The notes below the pieces were generated by a model. It ran no database searches, was not told the origin of the DNA, and worked only from the letters and a program-made list of their open reading frames with translations. Shown one piece after another: positions 8,710-16,727 of a stretch of DNA of 64,000 nucleotides. Origin of the DNA: Flavobacterium sp. (GTDB taxonomy: Bacteria; Bacteroidota; Bacteroidia; Flavobacteriales; Flavobacteriaceae); NCBI RefSeq assembly GCF_027484705.1, contig NZ_JAIXSL010000007.1:310001-374000 (forward strand), read 5' to 3'. Within the stretch, counting starts at the first letter, position 1. The number at the start of each line of letters is the position of its first letter. The translations under genes and the position numbers were made by a program.

Positions 8710-9095
8710 TGGGAGTAATTCACAAAATCGGTAGAAGAAAAACCGCTGTTGCACGTGTTTACGTTTCTGAAGGAACGGGTAAAATCACGGTGAACAAAAA
8801 AGAATTCGCAACTTATTTCCCAACGGCTACTTTACAGTACAAAGTATTACAACCGATGTCTATGACAGAGAACGTAAACAACTTCGATGTAAAAGTAAAC
8901 GTATACGGAGGTGGTTCAACAGGACAAGCAGAAGCTGTACGTATGGCTTTGGCGCGCGTCATGTGTGAAGTTGGCGAAGGAAACAGAGCAATCTTGAAAC
9001 CAGAAGGTTTGTTGACAAGAGATCCAAGAATGGTAGAGCGTAAAAAATTCGGTCAGAAAAAAGCGCGTAAAAGATTCCAGTTCTCTAAACGTTAA
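8709..9095 (+). CDS. rpsI: 30S ribosomal protein S9
   Basis: 128 residues, typical for uS9. The conserved start IHKIGRRKTAVARV and the C-terminal basic tail KKFGQKKARKRFQFSKR are present; the terminal Lys-Arg reaches the P-site tRNA in ribosomes. It shares one base with the rplM stop codon, the standard uL13-uS9 pair. Confidence 0.97.
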   Translation: MGVIHKIGRRKTAVARVYVSEGTGKITVNKKEFATYFPTATLQYKVLQPMSMTENVNNFDVKVNVYGGGSTGQAEAVRMALARVMCEVGEGNRAILKPEGLLTRDPRMVERKKFGQKKARKRFQFSKR

Positions 9096-9103
9096 TATTG
9101 CCT

Positions 9104-9177
9104 GTCTTGTCTTTATCGGACAAGACTTCAGATTAGTAAATTTAAAAACAATGTTGTTGTTGTCCTGATTCGTCAGG
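9104..9177 (+). promoter_or_regulatory. putative structured leader of rpsB-tsf
   Basis: The 168-nt gap between rpsI and rpsB holds two hairpins. One has an 8-bp stem GTCTTGTC (9104-9111) / GACAAGAC (9119-9126). The other is CCTGA-TTCG-TCAGG (9164-9177). The first lacks a U-tract, so it is not a standard terminator, and no TAnnTTTG promoter is evident. S2 represses its own operon through a leader in other bacteria; a similar role here is inference. Confidence 0.4.
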
Positions 9178-9263
9178 AAATTAGTTTAGCATCTAAATTT
9201 TTAAGACCATCGCAAGAGCTACTTAGAAATTGCTAATTCAACAGAACGTAAACTAAGAAAAAA

Positions 9264-10106
9264 ATGTCACAAAAAGTAGAAGTAAAAGAATTACTGGAAG
9301 CAGGTGTACACTTCGGACACATGACCAGAAAATGGGACCCGAACATGGCTCCTTACATTTATATGGAACGTAATGGAATTCACATTATCAACCTATATAA
9401 AACGGCAGCGAAAATTGAAGAGGCTAACGAAGCCATGAAAAAAATCGCTGCATCAGGTAGAAAAATCTTATTCGTAGCTACCAAAAAACAAGCAAAAGAT
9501 ATCGTTGCTGAAAAAGCAAAATCTGCCAATATGCCTTACATCACGGAAAGATGGCCAGGCGGAATGTTGACCAACTTCGTTACGATTCGTAAAGCCGTTA
9601 AGAAAATGGCTTCTATCGATAAGATGAAGAAAGACGGAACATTCATGACCCTTTCTAAAAAAGAGCGTTTGCAGGTAGATCGTCTTCGTGCTAAATTAGA
9701 GAAAAACCTAGGTTCAATCGCCGATATGTCTAGACTTCCGGCTGCATTGTTCGTAGTTGATATAAAAGCGGAACACATCGCAATTAAAGAAGCACAAAAA
9801 TTAAACATTCCAGTTTTCGCCATGGTGGATACTAACTCTGATCCACGTGAAGTGGATTACGTTATCCCAGCCAACGACGATGCTTCTAAATCAATCGATA
9901 AAATCTTATCATTAGTAACTGCTGCGGTAATCGACGGTTTGTCAAACAGAAATGCTGACGCCATCGTGGATGAGCAAACTGAAGAAGTAGCTGACGAGGC
10001 TGCAGAAGTAGTAGCAGAAGCTCCAGCGGTAGAAGCTGCTCCGGCAGTAGAAGAAGTAGCTGAAGTAGCTGCTCCTGAAGCTGAAGAAGAAAAAACAGAA
10101 GAATAA
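9264..10106 (+). CDS. rpsB: 30S ribosomal protein S2
   Basis: 280 residues. The uS2 core (~1-225) shows LLEAGVHFGHMTRKWDPNM, FVATKKQAKDIV, ERWPGGMLTNF and FVVDIKAEHIAIKEA. A ~45-residue C-terminal tail is almost entirely Glu, Ala, Val and Pro, an acidic extension common in Bacteroidota. S2 helps hold S1 on the small subunit. tsf follows 98 nt downstream, the conserved rpsB-tsf pair. Confidence 0.97.
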   Translation: MSQKVEVKELLEAGVHFGHMTRKWDPNMAPYIYMERNGIHIINLYKTAAKIEEANEAMKKIAASGRKILFVATKKQAKDIVAEKAKSANMPYITERWPGGMLTNFVTIRKAVKKMASIDKMKKDGTFMTLSKKERLQVDRLRAKLEKNLGSIADMSRLPAALFVVDIKAEHIAIKEAQKLNIPVFAMVDTNSDPREVDYVIPANDDASKSIDKILSLVTAAVIDGLSNRNADAIVDEQTEEVADEAAEVVAEAPAVEAAPAVEEVAEVAAPEAEEEKTEE

Positions 10107-10204
10107 ATAACATTTAGTTAAAGTCGTTTTGCTGATGCATGTTTACTTTAGTAGCCATTCTCAACAAAGCGACTTTTTTTATAAACTTTAAAAAAACAAA
10201 AATG

Positions 10205-11029
10205 ATGGCAACAATTACTGCTGCAGACGTAAATAAATTAAGAACCATCACCGGTGCCGGAATGATGGATTGCAAAAAAGCATTGGTTGAATCAGACGGA
10301 GATTTCGATTTAGCGATTGAAAACCTACGTAAAAAAGGACAAAAAGTAGCGGCCAACCGTTCGGACAGAGAATCTACCGAAGGTGCTGCCATCGCTGTAG
10401 TAAGCGCTGATAAAAAAGAAGGTATCGTGATCACACTAAACTGTGAGACTGACTTCGTAGGTAAAAACGAAGGTTTCGTAAAATTGGCTACCGATTTGGC
10501 TAATCTTGCGTTGCAACACACTTCAAAAGATACTTTCTTGGCGGCTGATTTCAACGGAATCACTGTGGCTGAAAAACTAATAGAGCAAACCGGAGTGATC
10601 GGAGAAAAAATCGAAATCGGTTCTTTCGAAAGATTGTCTGGTGCTTTCGTAGGCTCATACATCCACGCTGGAAACAAAATTGCTACATTGGTAGCCCTTT
10701 CTGCTAACGTTGACGGCGCTGAAGAAGCTTCAAGAAACGTGGCGATGCAAGCTGCAGCGATGAACCCAATCGCTTTAGACGAAAACGGTGTTGATGCCGA
10801 TACGATTGCTAAAGAAATTGAAATCGCTAAAGACCAATTGCGTCAGGAAGGCAAACCGGAAGCTATGTTAGACAATATCGCTAAAGGAAAACTTAACCGT
10901 TTCTTCAAAGACAATACTTTGGTAAACCAAGATTATATCAAAGATAGTTCTATGAGCGTTGCCGCTTACATCAAGTCGGTAGATGCTAATTTGACTGTTA
11001 CAGGTTTCAAAAGAGCTGCTTTAGGATAA
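10205..11029 (+). CDS. tsf: elongation factor Ts
   Basis: 274 residues from the ATG at 10205 (MATITAADVNKLR); the ATG at 10202 is an alternative. The N-terminal UBA-like region contains TGAGMMDCKKALVE and the EF-Tu-contacting segment LNCETDFVGKNEGF, which carries the TDFV motif. It catalyses GDP/GTP exchange on EF-Tu. It ends the ribosomal cluster and is followed by a strong terminator. Confidence 0.96.
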   Translation: MATITAADVNKLRTITGAGMMDCKKALVESDGDFDLAIENLRKKGQKVAANRSDRESTEGAAIAVVSADKKEGIVITLNCETDFVGKNEGFVKLATDLANLALQHTSKDTFLAADFNGITVAEKLIEQTGVIGEKIEIGSFERLSGAFVGSYIHAGNKIATLVALSANVDGAEEASRNVAMQAAAMNPIALDENGVDADTIAKEIEIAKDQLRQEGKPEAMLDNIAKGKLNRFFKDNTLVNQDYIKDSSMSVAAYIKSVDANLTVTGFKRAALG

Positions 11030-11047
11030 TCCATCCAAGCCTTAATA

Positions 11048-11087
11048 TAAAAATCCCGTCTTGTGAATATGAGACGGGATTTTTTTA
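11048..11087. terminator. bidirectional terminator between tsf and AsmA-like gene
   Basis: The stem AAATCCCGTCT (11051-11061) / AGACGGGATTT (11072-11082) has a T-run to 11086 on the plus side and an A-rich flank on the other. The plus T-run overlaps the stop codon of the convergent gene at 11085. Confidence 0.9.
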
Positions 11088-12647
11088 TACTAAAATTTTC
11101 TTCAACCCTTCTGCGATACTTCGCCACAGCAAGTTGTAAAATGATTTTTCGGGGATGCGCTCCACTTCAATATGCGCGTCTTTGACCTTCTCTTTCGTGT
11201 CTTTTTTGACGAAGATACTGGCCACAAAAGTCAGCAATTTGTTTTTCTTTTTACGATCGTCTTTTTTGTAGATGGCCAGTTTAAGATCGTCATATTTCAC
11301 AGCAAAATCCCCAGCAGCATGTCGGTCATTTCCTGTAAAATTGAAATGCACTTCATCCATCAAACCTTTGGCTGTAACATTGAGATGTGGTTTGCTGAAA
11401 GGCGTAATCTTATCGATATCAAAATGACTCAATGTTCCTTTGATTTGGAAACCGTCGCTTTGATCCATAACATTAAATTTCCAGTCGATGGCAAGAGGCG
11501 ATACATTCATAAACCTGCAATTGATTTTGATGTTAAGATCCGGCAGTTTTTGTTTTTTAAAACCGCTACAAATATGGTTTGCCGTTAAATTGAATTGGCT
11601 GAAACTAAGTTTTCCCGAAACGGCTTCCGATGCTTTTTGCTCTTCATATTCCAACATCGAACGGCGGATTTTAAGGGTGTCTATTTTCAAATCGAACTTT
11701 AAATCGCGCAACAATTTATTATACAGATACTTTTTATTCAGATCATCCGCCGGTTGTTTAGAACGGTAAATATTAGCAGCTACAAGATCTAAAGCAACGG
11801 TATTGCTGTGAAAGAAAAAATCATTTCCGTTAAAACCCCAATCGATTTTAGAAGCGGAAATGGAGTCGCAAAGCACCGTAAAAAGATCGCGCTCTTTTGG
11901 AATTTTCGCAACAAACGCACGCCGTGAATATTCCGGAATCATTTCAAAATGGCGCACTTTAAAATCGGTTTTCGAAGCTTTAATTCGTTTAGTGCGAATA
12001 TGATAAAACGCATTCGGACGATAGTAAAGACGGTCACAACTAAGCTTATAATTCCTAAATTGAAAAGGAATTTTTTGTTCGAGAATATGATCCGTAATCA
12101 GAATCCCATCAAGTTGGAGGTTAATGTTATGAACGCTTAAAATCGGCGTGTTATTCTTAACATACATGATTTTCAAATCGCCATGATGCAGGAAAATATT
12201 GGGCACGGCTATGATTTTTTCAAACGGCGCCACCACCGATTTACGAATGCTTTTGGAATCGTTGATTACTTTTTCATTTTTCTTGTAAAGCATCAGTTTA
12301 GGCTGATCAATGATGATGCTTTCGGCTTTAATTTTATCCCGAAAAACCAAGTCCCAGCTTTTAAAACCTTTAACCTCGATAGTCCGAACTTTTGCATAAA
12401 TACCGGCTTTTTGAAGCGTGTCTTTTAATGCCGCTTTAGGAACAATAATGACATCCGTGGCAAGTATGTTGCTATTTAACAAAGAAACTTCAAGGTTTTT
12501 ATAAGTAACAGAATAGGCCGAATCATTTTCGTTGTTGATTCTCTTGGGCAATTGGAATTTAATCCACAAATTGAGACCGATGTTCAGCAATACGATTAGC
12601 ATTACAAAACAACCCAAACCGACAAGAATTTTCCAGTACCATTTCAT
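11085..12647 (-). CDS. AsmA/DUF748-like membrane-anchored protein
   Basis: 520 residues. One N-terminal transmembrane anchor (~5-28, WKILVGLGCFVMLIVLLNIG) precedes a long beta-rich region with alternating strands such as IRTIEVKGFKSWDLVF and IKAESIIIDQPKLMLY, characteristic of AsmA-like and DUF748 proteins. Members of this broad class are periplasmic and span or line the envelope; some move lipids between membranes. The C-terminus is short and amphipathic. The gene stands alone between tsf and the exported operon. The specific role is unknown. Confidence 0.65.
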   Translation of the reverse strand: MKWYWKILVGLGCFVMLIVLLNIGLNLWIKFQLPKRINNENDSAYSVTYKNLEVSLLNSNILATDVIIVPKAALKDTLQKAGIYAKVRTIEVKGFKSWDLVFRDKIKAESIIIDQPKLMLYKKNEKVINDSKSIRKSVVAPFEKIIAVPNIFLHHGDLKIMYVKNNTPILSVHNINLQLDGILITDHILEQKIPFQFRNYKLSCDRLYYRPNAFYHIRTKRIKASKTDFKVRHFEMIPEYSRRAFVAKIPKERDLFTVLCDSISASKIDWGFNGNDFFFHSNTVALDLVAANIYRSKQPADDLNKKYLYNKLLRDLKFDLKIDTLKIRRSMLEYEEQKASEAVSGKLSFSQFNLTANHICSGFKKQKLPDLNIKINCRFMNVSPLAIDWKFNVMDQSDGFQIKGTLSHFDIDKITPFSKPHLNVTAKGLMDEVHFNFTGNDRHAAGDFAVKYDDLKLAIYKKDDRKKKNKLLTFVASIFVKKDTKEKVKDAHIEVERIPEKSFYNLLWRSIAEGLKKILV

Positions 12648-12765
12648 TGCTTTTAATCTACCGTTATTCCATTAAAATTACGGATAAAAAAATGTAAATC
12701 CCGCTATGAAGTGAGTACTTTAAAACAATATATGGACATTATACAAAACGTACTTTTTTCTATAG

Positions 12766-12775
12766 ACTATATAGT
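12766..12775. promoter_or_regulatory. palindrome upstream of the exported operon
   Basis: ACTATATAGT is a perfect 10-bp palindrome about 130 bp upstream of the first gene of the exported-protein operon. It resembles half of an NrdR-type box but is single, whereas NrdR sites come in pairs. It could be an operator or chance; no TTG/TAnnTTTG promoter was recognised nearby. Confidence 0.25.
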
Positions 12776-12906
12776 GTTTTACACACAAAAAGCACCCGTA
12801 TTTACTGCATTTCCGTATTTAATTGCGTATGTTAAAAAAATGTCATAAACTTGTGATTCAGAACAAAAAAACAAACATTATTACAAGAATCAAAACAAAA
12901 CGAATT

Positions 12907-13485
12907 ATGAAAAAAACATTTATTTTATTATTTGCATTATGCTCCGTTCTGGCAGTGAATGCCCAAAAAGACAAGCGTGAGGAAGGCATCAAACTCGGTA
13001 TCAAAGGCGGTCTAAACGTGGCAAACCTTATGGGTGATGCTAAAGATGTAGCTATCAGAACAAGTATCCATGCAGGTTTGGTTGCCGAAGTCATTGTTAA
13101 TGACAAATTTTCAATACAACCCGAATTGCTCTATTCAGGTCAAGGAGCCAGTGTGACAAGTGATGGTGGCGGAAGGCTTAAAATAGACTATATCACGCTT
13201 CCGGTATTGGCAAAATTTCCAATCGCTAAAAGCTTGAGTTTAGAAGCAGGCCCGCAAATTGGATTCCTAGTTTCTGGGAAATACAAAACCAATGATTCTA
13301 ACGAGAAAATTGAAGATATAAAAACTATAGATTTTGGTTTGGATGCCGGACTAGAGTATGAATTAAATAATGGTGTGTTTTTTCAAGCAAGATATAATTT
13401 AGGATTGTCAGATTTAGGATACTTAGGAGACAACAACAGAGCTAGCAATGCTGTAATCCAATTTTCTATTGGAAAATTATTTTAA
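12907..13485 (+). CDS. outer-membrane beta-barrel protein (porin-like family)
   Basis: 192 residues with signal peptide (MKKTFILLFALCSVLAVNAQ). The mature part has the pattern of the small Bacteroidota outer-membrane barrels: IKLGIKGGLNVANLMGD, then alternating strands (IHAGLVAEVIVND, FSIQPELLYSGQG, IDYITLPVLAKFP, LSLEAGPQIGFLVSG, FFQARYNLGLSDL) and a C-terminal strand NAVIQFSIGKLF ending in Phe. The start at 12907 is chosen because it begins the signal peptide; the upstream in-frame sequence is A-rich leader. It is the first gene of a six-gene operon and may be its outer-membrane component. Confidence 0.8.
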   Translation: MKKTFILLFALCSVLAVNAQKDKREEGIKLGIKGGLNVANLMGDAKDVAIRTSIHAGLVAEVIVNDKFSIQPELLYSGQGASVTSDGGGRLKIDYITLPVLAKFPIAKSLSLEAGPQIGFLVSGKYKTNDSNEKIEDIKTIDFGLDAGLEYELNNGVFFQARYNLGLSDLGYLGDNNRASNAVIQFSIGKLF

Positions 13486-13496
13486 TCTGAACATTG

Positions 13497-14714
13497 ATGA
13501 AGAAAAATATCTTACTCGTTATTGCCGTATTCTCTTATACTGCCTCAATAACCGCACAGACAGAAGCAACAAATCCTATCACAAAATACCGTAGAAGTTC
13601 GCTTTACACTTTAATGATTGATGACCAAAGCCGACCTTACGCGAATGTGATTAGAGCATCGTTTGAAAAAGGCCCAATTCCGGAAAAATTTAACGACCAC
13701 AACCTCGGAAGCCGTGTCATTCCAACCACCAATGCAAAAGATGAATCCGGAAATATTACTGCTTTTCTTGAAAACAACCATGTGGCAAGAGATGTTGTCG
13801 CCAAATGGTTCAACCGATCTGCTAGAGGTGGCTTCAATATGGATCTGATCAAAAGCCGCGGAAGTTACGATGCTGCCGCACTTGATATTGCCAAAGCGAA
13901 AGCAAGCCAAAGAGGTTTGGATGCTGTTGCGGATGCTGGGGAAGAATTGATTAAGAACACCTTTGTTTTGGTCAATGATTACAACTACGTATCAAAAGAA
14001 GAAGTGGCCAAAAAAGTAAACGGCTGGCTTGACAAAATCGGCAGTGTTGCCAGTTCTGCAGGCATCAGTGGCGTTGCTGATACCGCTACCCTAACCGCAG
14101 GCGCAGTAAGTGTGGCCGGTAAAGGATATGTGGTAAAAACGAATGCTTATCTCTACCGCTTGGTTTGGAATGAAGAAGTGGCTGCGATTTTCTACAACGA
14201 TTATTGGGCGGATGACAAAACCATTACGGCCGAAAAAAAGAAAGCTTTTGAGGATTCCAACATTTTTAAATTCGAACTTATTGGTTCGGATACTTCCTGG
14301 GCTGATGTGCAATCCACCGTTTTCACCAAGAAGACTGAAGAAGAACTGATCGAAAAAGCAACCATTAAAGCCATTGATGCGGTCATTGTAAAACTTCAGA
14401 AAAACCATGATGAGTTCAAAACCAAAACGCCTTTATACAGCGGCGAACCCATCACCGCCAAAATCGGTTTGAAGGAAGGATTGACCGAAAAATCAAAATT
14501 TGATGTGCTAGAACAGCGTCAAGACAAAAACGGCAAAACCGAATATGTAGTGGTAGGTTCTCTAAAAGTTGACGACAGCCAACCGATATGGGACAACCGT
14601 TATGGTGCTGACGAAGAAAACCCAAACAGCGCGACCGACAGGACTTTCTTCAAAAAAACCAGTGGCGGAACGTTTTATTCCGGAATGCTGATCGTCCAAA
14701 AGAAAGGAAAATAA
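13497..14714 (+). CDS. exported protein of unknown function (operon gene 2)
   Basis: 405 residues starting MKKNILLVIAVFSYTASITAQ, a signal peptide without a lipobox. The ATG at 13497 is chosen; a TTG directly before it is not needed. The body has Ala-rich helical stretches and a C-terminal segment GEPITAKIGLKEGLTEKSKFDVLEQ followed by beta-strands, loosely like the C-terminal domain seen in FlgT/CsgG-type periplasmic proteins. That similarity is my impression from pattern, not a search result. It lies 11 nt downstream of the barrel gene. Confidence 0.65.
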   Translation: MKKNILLVIAVFSYTASITAQTEATNPITKYRRSSLYTLMIDDQSRPYANVIRASFEKGPIPEKFNDHNLGSRVIPTTNAKDESGNITAFLENNHVARDVVAKWFNRSARGGFNMDLIKSRGSYDAAALDIAKAKASQRGLDAVADAGEELIKNTFVLVNDYNYVSKEEVAKKVNGWLDKIGSVASSAGISGVADTATLTAGAVSVAGKGYVVKTNAYLYRLVWNEEVAAIFYNDYWADDKTITAEKKKAFEDSNIFKFELIGSDTSWADVQSTVFTKKTEEELIEKATIKAIDAVIVKLQKNHDEFKTKTPLYSGEPITAKIGLKEGLTEKSKFDVLEQRQDKNGKTEYVVVGSLKVDDSQPIWDNRYGADEENPNSATDRTFFKKTSGGTFYSGMLIVQKKGK

Positions 14715-14733
14715 TAATTTAAAACAAACAAAA

Positions 14734-15252
14734 ATGAAAACGAAACAATTAATGACCCTGGTGCTTTTAGTATTTACGACTGCTATTTTCGCGCAATCAG
14801 GAAAACAAAAGAAAGCCGACAAAGCCACAAGAGAATGGCGTTATGAGGTCGAATGCGCCGGTATTGGCAAAGACGGAACTTACCTTATCAAAGTTTGGTC
14901 GTATTCCAAAAAAGCAGATATTGCGATTACTCAAGCTAAGAAAAATGCCGTTCACGGTGTAATCTTCAAAGGTTTTTCTGGTGGCGGACAAGGCTGCACT
15001 TCGCAAAGAGCCTTGGCTTCAAACCCAAATATTGAGGAAGAAAAAGCTGATTTCTTTGATCCTTTCTTTGAAGAAGGCGGAAAATATATGAAATACGTTT
15101 CTGAATCTTCAGACGGAAATGTTGATGCAAACGACCGTGTAAAAGTCGGTAAAGAATATAAAATCGGCGTGATTGTTTCGGTTCAAAAAGATGCTTTGCG
15201 CAAAGATTTGGAAGCGGCAGGAATTATTAAAGGATTATCTTCTGGATTTTAA
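14734..15252 (+). CDS. exported LPP20-like small protein, paralogue 1 (operon gene 3)
   Basis: 172 residues with signal peptide (about 1-21). The mature protein has YEVECAGIGKDGTYLIKVW, then AITQAKKNAVHGVIFKGFSGG, a GCTSQ segment, DPFFEEGGKYMKYVS, and IGVIVSVQKDALRKDLEAAGIIKG. The order (Gly-rich start, Ala-rich helix with QAKKNA, acidic middle, C-terminal strand and helix) is shared with the next gene, so the two arose by tandem duplication. The AxxxAKxxA helix recalls LPP20/FlgT N-terminal domains. The function is unknown. Confidence 0.65.
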   Translation: MKTKQLMTLVLLVFTTAIFAQSGKQKKADKATREWRYEVECAGIGKDGTYLIKVWSYSKKADIAITQAKKNAVHGVIFKGFSGGGQGCTSQRALASNPNIEEEKADFFDPFFEEGGKYMKYVSESSDGNVDANDRVKVGKEYKIGVIVSVQKDALRKDLEAAGIIKGLSSGF

Positions 15253-15264
15253 AAATAAAACGAT

Positions 15265-15747
15265 ATGAAACTTAAAATAGCACTTTTTGCAATATTGTTG
15301 TCTACTTCGGCAATCTATTCACAAAAGAAAATCGCCGGAAATTACGGATACAAAACAGAATGTATGGGCGTTGAAGGAGATGGTTCAGCCACCGTAAAGG
15401 CATGGGGAAATGGTAGAAACCGATCTGATGCTGTAGAGCAAGCGAAAAAGAACGCCATCCGCGACATCATTTTCTACGGTCTGATAGAAGGCAAACAGGA
15501 CTGCAAACAAAAACCTTTGATTTTTGAAGTCAATGCCGAAGAGAAATATGAAGATTATTTCAACAAATTTTTTGCTGATGGCGGGGAATTTAAAAACTAC
15601 ATTTCACTTCGTGACGAGAGAATTCTGGACAAAGTAAGCCGTGACAGAAAAAAAGGCCGTGGCAGCGTCACCAACGGATTTATCGTAAGGGTACTTCGTT
15701 CAGAACTCAAAGCAAAATTAATCGCTGACGGTATTATTAAACAATAA
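15265..15747 (+). CDS. exported LPP20-like small protein, paralogue 2 (operon gene 4)
   Basis: 160 residues with signal peptide ending near YSQ. It mirrors the preceding gene: YKTECMGVEGDGSATVKAW, AVEQAKKNAIRDIIFYGLIEG, QDC, YFNKFFADGGEFKNYIS, and FIVRVLRSELKAKLIADGIIK. A Cys pair (ECMG and QDCK) is in the same relative place as ECAG and QGCT in paralogue 1, suggesting a disulphide in the periplasm or at the surface. It starts 12 nt after paralogue 1. The function is unknown. Confidence 0.65.
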   Translation: MKLKIALFAILLSTSAIYSQKKIAGNYGYKTECMGVEGDGSATVKAWGNGRNRSDAVEQAKKNAIRDIIFYGLIEGKQDCKQKPLIFEVNAEEKYEDYFNKFFADGGEFKNYISLRDERILDKVSRDRKKGRGSVTNGFIVRVLRSELKAKLIADGIIKQ

Positions 15748-15758
15748 AGCAGTATATC

Positions 15759-16715
15759 ATGATGAAAAATCGATTCAAAAAAATAGTTACACTATTAGCC
15801 GTCCTATGTCTAAGCTTTGCTTTCGGACAGGCTAAAAAACCGACCATTATGGTAGTGCCAAGCGATGTTTGGTGCAGTACCAATGGCTATATGACTTCGT
15901 ACAACAACCAGGGAACCGTGACTAAAATCCCTGATTTAAAAAGGGCATTTCAGGAAAACGCTGCCTTGGTTCAGGTTATCGCTAAAATTAATACCTTAAT
16001 GATGGACCGTGGTTTTCCGTTGAAAGACATGTCTTCCGCATTGAAAACCTTAGAATCTGAAAGCGCTGAAAACGCGATGTTGAGTTCTAAAACTGGTGCT
16101 GGTGTAGCGGAATCACCCATTGACAAATTGAAGAAAGTAGCGAAGGCCGACATCATTATGGAATTGACCTACACGATCAATACCACAGGCCCAAAAAAAT
16201 CCGTAAGCTACACTTTAAGAGGATTGGATGCTTATACCGACAAACAAATTGCCGGAGATAGCGGAACCGGGGCACCTTCTTTTTCTGCTGAATTACCAGT
16301 ATTGTTAGAAGAAGCGGTTTTGGCGCATATAGACAATTTTAACGCACAATTGCAAGCCCATTTTGATGATATGTTTGCCAATGGTCGTGAAATCATCGTA
16401 AGAATCAAGAAGTTTGATTCGTGGCCGGATGATCTTGAAAAAGAATATGACGGAAAAGAATTGGGCACCATCATAGAAGACTGGATGACTGCCAATACTG
16501 TTAAAGGAAGATACAGCTTAACCGATTCTACCGAAGGGATGCAATTGTATGAGCAAGTTCGTATTCCTTTGTATGATGCTACAGGAAAAGCGACTGACGC
16601 AAGAGGTTTCCTGAAAGGACTTCAGACTTTCCTAAAAGCACCGCCATATAGCATTACCAATAAATTAACGATGAAAGGTTTAGGACAAGCCGTTATTGTC
16701 TTGGGCGAAAAATAA
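15759..16715 (+). CDS. exported DUF6175-like protein (operon gene 5)
   Basis: 318 residues, signal peptide ending at about FGQ. The mature N-terminus KKPTIMVVPSDVWCSTNGY and the segment PDLKRAFQENAALVQVIAKIN resemble DUF6175 family proteins that I recall from Bacteroidota. IGxIxxLMxxRGFPLKD and AKADIIMELTY follow, a pattern seen in CsgG-type proteins, where a multimeric periplasmic or outer-membrane assembly is built from such alpha/beta folds. ATG codons at 15759 and 15762 are both possible starts. No catalytic motif was seen. Confidence 0.65.
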   Translation: MMKNRFKKIVTLLAVLCLSFAFGQAKKPTIMVVPSDVWCSTNGYMTSYNNQGTVTKIPDLKRAFQENAALVQVIAKINTLMMDRGFPLKDMSSALKTLESESAENAMLSSKTGAGVAESPIDKLKKVAKADIIMELTYTINTTGPKKSVSYTLRGLDAYTDKQIAGDSGTGAPSFSAELPVLLEEAVLAHIDNFNAQLQAHFDDMFANGREIIVRIKKFDSWPDDLEKEYDGKELGTIIEDWMTANTVKGRYSLTDSTEGMQLYEQVRIPLYDATGKATDARGFLKGLQTFLKAPPYSITNKLTMKGLGQAVIVLGEK

Positions 16716-16727
16716 AAATCAAACACT

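Noticed and set aside
9104..9126. Hairpin after rpsI as a terminator
   Set aside because: No T-run follows (TTCAGATTAG), and the downstream rpsB-tsf has no obvious promoter, so read-through is expected.
9886..10113. Antisense frame rich in Leu and Gln opposite the rpsB tail
   Set aside because: It is the mirror of the Glu/Ala-rich S2 tail, a composition artefact.
10114..10677. Long antisense frame over tsf
   Set aside because: tsf is unmistakable and full length; the opposite frame has no family signature or start context.
12766..12775. NrdR box
   Set aside because: Only one half-like palindrome is present and the downstream genes are unrelated to ribonucleotide reduction.
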